From: CAWEHT01 sp963808455
GTDB taxonomy: Bacteria > Chloroflexota > Anaerolineae > CG2-30-64-16
Direction of reading: 5' to 3'
Assembly: GCA_963808455.1 (NCBI GenBank)
Contig: CAWEHT010000201.1
Location: 1-8,804 of the forward strand
DNA: 8,804 bases
Below the pieces are notes generated by a model that was given only the letters and a program-made list of their open reading frames with translations, made no database searches and had not been told where the DNA came from. The position numbers and the translations under genes are program-made. This document shows positions 5,994 to 8,804 of the stretch, one piece after another. Numbering within the stretch: the stretch's first letter is position 1; every line of letters begins with the position of its first letter.

Positions 5994-6253
5994 CGCTCCA
6001 ATCCTCTGGCGCCAGCCAATCCTCGGCCAGTCGCTCGGCGCCGGACGCGAACGCCTCAGACTCCTCCGCGCAGAATGCGTAGCCGCGCGCCGCTAACTCA
6101 TCTCTGCGCGCCTTCTTCGTCAGAGCCAGCGCGCCGCCCGATGACTTCGCTGCGGCTCTGTGATGTACGCGCTGCCTCCTGATCCGCGTACTCGACCAAC
6201 CCGCAGGGCAGGGAGACCGTGATTTTGCAGTATCTCGTGTTCTGTGGCTGCAT
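5983..6253 (-). pseudogene. Ribbon-helix-helix antitoxin (MazE role), broken by one extra base
   Basis: The ATG at 6253-6251 has a strong ribosome site, GGAGG (6261-6265), 7 nt upstream. The first 40 residues form a ribbon-helix-helix DNA-binding domain: beta strand RYCKITVSLP, then VEYADQEAARTSQSRSEVIGR. As printed, the frame then runs on to AGSDEEGAQR and stops at 6098, giving a 51-residue product. The expected C-terminal half (ALALTKKARRDELAARGYAF onward, ending EDWSDDR) is intact in the next frame down to the stop at 5983. Removing one base around 6131-6136 restores an 89-residue antitoxin of normal layout: an N-terminal dimer that binds DNA and autoregulates, and an acidic C-terminal tail that would wrap the toxin. 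The break is a sequencing error, a real mutation or, less likely, a programmed frameshift. Confidence 0.85.
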
Positions 6254-6307
6254 GAGGCCGCCTCCGTAATGTGCCAGACTGTGGAGATCCCGTCCGCGAT
6301 AATACCC

Positions 6308-6336
6308 ATCATACTGCCTCGAAGTATGACTGTCAA
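6308..6336 (-). promoter_or_regulatory. Near-consensus promoter of the toxin-antitoxin operon
   Basis: On the minus strand, TTGACA (6336-6331) and TATGAT (6313-6308) are spaced by exactly 17 nt: a perfect -35 and a one-mismatch -10. Transcription would start near 6301, about 48 nt before the antitoxin start at 6253. A palindromic operator lies in the spacer, fitting strong but autorepressed expression. Confidence 0.8.
6309..6329. promoter_or_regulatory. Palindromic operator TCATACT-N7-AGTATGA in the toxin-antitoxin promoter
   Basis: Seven-base perfect inverted arms (6309-6315 and 6323-6329) overlap the -10 box and fill the spacer of the promoter at 6308-6336. Ribbon-helix-helix antitoxins bind palindromes in their own promoters, so this is most simply the autoregulation site of the antitoxin/toxin complex. 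The binding is inferred; the palindrome is seen directly. Confidence 0.65.
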
Positions 6337-6353
6337 GCGTACCGGGTAGGCTG

Positions 6354-6419
6354 CTTGCCGTGGCAGGGCAAGGCTGGTCGATGGTTACTCGATAGACATC
6401 GTACGACATTTGTCGATGG
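6354..6419. other. Inverted and direct repeats between the divergent toxin-antitoxin and SPFH genes
   Basis: CTTGCC (6354-6359) and GGCAAG (6367-6372) form a 6-bp stem. CGACA-TT-TGTCG (6404-6415) is a 12-bp near-perfect palindrome. GTCGATGG occurs at 6377-6384 and 6412-6419. These lie in the divergent region between the toxin-antitoxin promoter and the SPFH gene and may be regulator sites. No gene is seen from 6337 to 6535; a -10-like TACACT (6495-6500) without a good -35 is the only promoter hint for the SPFH gene. Confidence 0.25.
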
Positions 6420-6535
6420 GGTTGCCTGCCGGGCGCGGCTTTTGTTCTGCAAAACCGTGTCGTTTGCGCTGATGACGCGGCCGCCGTGCCAGCCTACACT
6501 ACGACTGGGGAATCGTACGTCGTGGAGGTAGGATT

Positions 6536-6874
6536 ATGGTTTTCGGAACATTGCTGCGTATCGTCGTGCTGGTGGTGCTGGCGTGGCTCGTCCTGTCGGG
6601 CATCCGCTTCATCCCCAACAACCGTGTGGGCATCGTCGAGAAGCGCTTCGGCGCCAGGTCCATCAAGACCGGCTTGATCGCGCTCAAAGGAGAGGCCGGC
6701 TTCCAGCCCAAGCTGCTGCGCGGGGGCCTGCACTACCTGATGCCGATTCAGTATCTTGTCCACATTTCGCCCCTGGTGACCATCACCCAGGGCAAGATCG
6801 GCTACGTCTTTGCGCCGCGACGGGCACCCGCTGGAGCCGATGCAGGTGCTGGCCTCGAACGTTACCGCCAATGA
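6536..6874 (+). CDS. N-terminal part of frameshifted SPFH/flotillin-like protein
   Basis: This frame carries the true beginning of the SPFH gene. The ATG is preceded by GGAGG (6524-6528) at 7 nt. The product has a membrane anchor at about residues 3-22 (FGTLLRIVVLVVLAWLVLSG) and then RFIPNNRVGIVEKRFG, a well-conserved start of this family. The frame is right through TQGKIGYVFA (residue 93, codon 6812-6814). After that, an extra C at 6815-6816 sends it into the unrelated tail PRRAPAGADAGAGLERYRQ and a stop at 6874. As printed it would give a 112-residue membrane stub lacking the SPFH domain. The continuation is the next entry. Confidence 0.85.
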   Translation: MVFGTLLRIVVLVVLAWLVLSGIRFIPNNRVGIVEKRFGARSIKTGLIALKGEAGFQPKLLRGGLHYLMPIQYLVHISPLVTITQGKIGYVFAPRRAPAGADAGAGLERYRQ

Positions 6875-8558
6875 CTTTCAGGATGTCGCCGCGTTCCTGC
6901 TGGGAGGCGGCCAGCGCGGGCCACAGCGCCAGATCCTGCGCGAGGGCACCTACGCCATCAACCTGGCGCAATTCATCGTCATCACCGAGGAAAAGGTCTA
7001 CTACCTGCCGCTCAACCGCGCCGAAGAAGGGGTCATTCAGAATATGGCGAAGGTGATCGGCGAGCGTGACGGCTTCCGGCCGGTGGTGCTCAAGGATCAG
7101 GAGGACAAGACCGGCATTGTCACGGTTCACGACGGACCGTCGTTGTCGCCGGGTGAGATCATCGCGCCCATCGTGGGCGGCGACCCAGCCCAGGAGCAGA
7201 CATACCACAACAACTTCCAGGCGCCTGACCGGTTCCTGAACGCCGGCGGCCTGCGAGGGCGCCAGTTGCAGGTATTGGTTGAAGGCACATACTATCTCAA
7301 CCGGCTGTTTGCCACCGTGGAGATGATCCCCAAGACCATCATCGAAATCGGGACCGTCGGCGTGGTGGTCTTTTACACCGGCGAGGCCGGGCGTGACCTG
7401 TCGGGCGAGGACTATCGGCATGGTGAGTTGGTCGAGCGAGGCCATCGCGGCGTGTGGGACGCGCCGCTCATGCCGGGCAAGTACGCGTTCAACACCTACG
7501 CCGGCAAGGTCCTGGCGGTCCCCACAACCAACGTCATCCTCAAGTGGATCCAGGGCCAGGTCGGCGCCCACCGCTTCGACGAGAATCTGACGGAGATCTC
7601 GTTGATCACCAAGGACGCCTTCGAGCCATCGCTGCCGCTGTCGGTGGTCATGCACATCGACTACCGCAAGGCTCCCCTGGTGGTCCAGCGCTTTGGCGAC
7701 GTGAAACGGCTGGTCGAGCAGACCCTCGACCCCATGGTGTCGGCCTACTTCAAGAACGTTGGCCAGACGCGCACGCTGATCCAGCTCATCCAGGAACGGG
7801 GCAACATCCAGCAGATCTCGAGCCAGGAGATGAAGGAAAAGTTCGCGCACTATAACCTGGAGCTGGAAGAGGTGCTGATCGGCACGCCGGTCGCGATGGC
7901 CGAAGACAAACAGTTCGAGATCATCCTGAACCAGTTGCGTTCCCGGCAGATCGCCGTAGAGCAGATCGAGACCTATGGACGGCAACAGATGGCCGCGGCG
8001 AAGGAACGGGAGCTGCACGAGGCACAGGCGCGCGCCGAGCAGCAGACCAAGATCACCGAGTCGGAGCTGAGCATCACGGTACAGGGCAACCAGGGCAAGG
8101 CCGAATACGCCCGTGCGCTCCAGCTGGCAGCGCAAATCCGTGCCCTGGCCGAGGCCGAGGCCGAAAAGACCGCCCGCATCGGCATCGGGCAGGCCATTGC
8201 CATCGAAGAACAGGTGGCGGCCTACGGCGGCCCGCAGTACCAGGTCACGCAGCAGGTGATGAACCGCTTTGCCGAGGCGGTGGAGCAGTCGAGGGTGGAT
8301 GTGGTGCCGCGCGTGGTGATCGGTGGCGCCGGGGGCACCGCGACCAGCAGCGGCGTGATGGAAGGTTTGTTGACGCTCCTGCTATCCGACAAGCTCGGCC
8401 TGGAAGTGAGCGGGGCCCGGGGCCGAGAACCGAACCCGCAGGCGGACCAGCTGCGGGCTGAGATCCGCGAGGGCCTCAAGGAGAGCCGGCAAGTCACGCC
8501 CGGGCCGATGCCGGCCGCACCGGCGCCGGCTGTCCCGGCGGACGGGAAGGCGGCGTAG
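6810..8558 (+). CDS. SPFH/band-7 domain (flotillin-like) membrane protein, main part
   Basis: This is the remainder of the gene that starts at 6536. With one base removed at 6815-6816 the two frames join as GYVFA-RDGHPLEPMQ, the expected family sequence, giving one 673-residue protein. Flotillin-like SPFH proteins are membrane scaffolds that form large oligomers. In joined numbering, residues 1-260 hold an N-terminal region with repeated beta modules (LRGGLHYLMP 61, LREGTYAIN 134, LVEGTYYLN 247, and a weaker MPGKYAFN 312). The SPFH domain covers about 260-455 (ISLITKDAFEPSLPLSVVMH). An Ala/Glu/Gln-rich coiled coil runs about 455-560, and a Pro/Ala-rich tail ends the protein. The anchor in the first fragment would hold it in the membrane. 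The printed frame opens at TTG 6810; ATG 6840 with GGAG 3 nt before it could be a weak restart, but neither restores the anchor. The downstream neighbour is a probable Hsp20. Confidence 0.88.
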   Translation: MRRDGHPLEPMQVLASNVTANDFQDVAAFLLGGGQRGPQRQILREGTYAINLAQFIVITEEKVYYLPLNRAEEGVIQNMAKVIGERDGFRPVVLKDQEDKTGIVTVHDGPSLSPGEIIAPIVGGDPAQEQTYHNNFQAPDRFLNAGGLRGRQLQVLVEGTYYLNRLFATVEMIPKTIIEIGTVGVVVFYTGEAGRDLSGEDYRHGELVERGHRGVWDAPLMPGKYAFNTYAGKVLAVPTTNVILKWIQGQVGAHRFDENLTEISLITKDAFEPSLPLSVVMHIDYRKAPLVVQRFGDVKRLVEQTLDPMVSAYFKNVGQTRTLIQLIQERGNIQQISSQEMKEKFAHYNLELEEVLIGTPVAMAEDKQFEIILNQLRSRQIAVEQIETYGRQQMAAAKERELHEAQARAEQQTKITESELSITVQGNQGKAEYARALQLAAQIRALAEAEAEKTARIGIGQAIAIEEQVAAYGGPQYQVTQQVMNRFAEAVEQSRVDVVPRVVIGGAGGTATSSGVMEGLLTLLLSDKLGLEVSGARGREPNPQADQLRAEIREGLKESRQVTPGPMPAAPAPAVPADGKAA

Positions 8559-8590
8559 CTTGTTGTGGCAGGCGCCATGGCCGCCGTACC

Positions 8591-8621
8591 TTGACTTGCA
8601 AGGTCGGCGATGCAGTAGTAT
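8591..8621 (+). promoter_or_regulatory. Possible promoter for the Hsp20-like gene
   Basis: TTGACT (8591-8596) and TAGTAT (8616-8621) are 19 nt apart, slightly long, placing a start near 8628. No CIRCE-type heat-shock inverted repeat is visible in the 105-bp gap 8559-8663. This suggests transcription separate from the SPFH gene. Confidence 0.4.
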
Positions 8622-8663
8622 TTGCGAGCTTAAACCGTTCCCAACCACAAGGAGGTTGCCGGT

Positions 8664-8804
8664 ATGCCGCAAAATCGCATGAGGGTTGCACCCAGTACAG
8701 TAGCGTATGCTGACGCGGGGTCCCTGAAGCTGGTGTTGGAGTTCGCCATCCCAGGAGCGCCAACGGACACCATCGATCTGAAGATCCTGGAAGACAGCGT
8801 CCAC
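8664..8804 (+). CDS. Probable Hsp20/alpha-crystallin-type small heat-shock protein, 5' part only
   Basis: The frame is open from ATG 8664 to the window end, 47 residues. AAGGAGG (8649-8655) at 8 nt is the strongest ribosome site in the window. The visible sequence reads MPQNRMRVAPSTVAYADAGS and continues LKLVLEFAIPGAPTDTIDLK-ILEDSVH. The pattern of a beta strand, then xxPGxxxxxIDLKxxEDSV, is that of the start of an alpha-crystallin domain (compare ELPGV.KEDI.V...). Such proteins are ATP-independent cytosolic holdases. With only the N-terminal third visible, the family call is moderate. Its position after a membrane scaffold gene may be chance. Confidence 0.6.
   Translation, partial: MPQNRMRVAPSTVAYADAGSLKLVLEFAIPGAPTDTIDLKILEDSVH

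Noticed and set aside
4635..6182. A 515-residue plus-strand open frame
   Set aside because: It runs antisense across the SHMT-like gene, the intergenic repeat and the toxin gene. Those minus-strand genes have family motifs and ribosome sites, and the antisense product has no recognisable domain.
6783..8135. A 450-residue minus-strand open frame
   Set aside because: It is the antisense shadow of the SPFH gene; high GC at third positions keeps the opposite frame open. Its Leu/Asp/Arg/Gln-heavy composition is typical of such shadows.

Overview
The window is GC-rich bacterial chromosome-like DNA with loosely packed single genes on both strands, Pro/Thr-rich low-complexity surface sequence, a MazF-type toxin-antitoxin locus and dispersed intergenic repeats. 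By style, and from memory of related proteins, it most resembles a Chloroflexota (Anaerolineae-like) genome or metagenome contig. No 16S rRNA, tRNA or other taxonomic marker is present, so this is inference.

Layout. Positions 1-453 hold no convincing gene; they carry a hairpin, a small palindrome and the first copy of a dispersed repeat ('GTCATTCTGAG...CGAAGAATCC'). Then, on the plus strand: a zinc-independent MDR-family NAD(P)H:quinone oxidoreductase (454-1395); a membrane-anchored Pro/Thr/Ala-rich protein with a 75-bp tandem repeat (1467-2399); a 357-bp intergenic stretch with nested small repeats and a good promoter; and an aldo/keto reductase (2757-3770). On the minus strand: a divergent serine-hydroxymethyltransferase-like PLP enzyme (3996-5252), a second copy of the dispersed repeat (5449-5561), and a PemK/MazF toxin with its ribbon-helix-helix antitoxin (5607-6253) behind a near-consensus promoter that contains a palindromic operator. 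Back on the plus strand: a large SPFH/band-7 (flotillin-like) membrane protein (6536-8558) and the beginning of a probable Hsp20-type small heat-shock protein (8664 to the window end).

Two genes, the antitoxin and the SPFH protein, are each broken by one extra base. Both breaks can be repaired by the same local change (GCGCCGC to GCGCGC). This points to a shared sequencing or assembly artefact, although real frameshifts cannot be excluded from one sequence.

The genes do not form one obvious pathway. The two oxidoreductases are separate transcription units of the detoxification or redox-housekeeping type. The SPFH and Hsp20 genes are co-directional but Hsp20 seems to have its own promoter. 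The SHMT-like gene has lost several canonical SHMT residues while keeping the PLP lysine; it is the best candidate here for an uncharacterised enzyme activity. I do not see a clear new multi-gene system.
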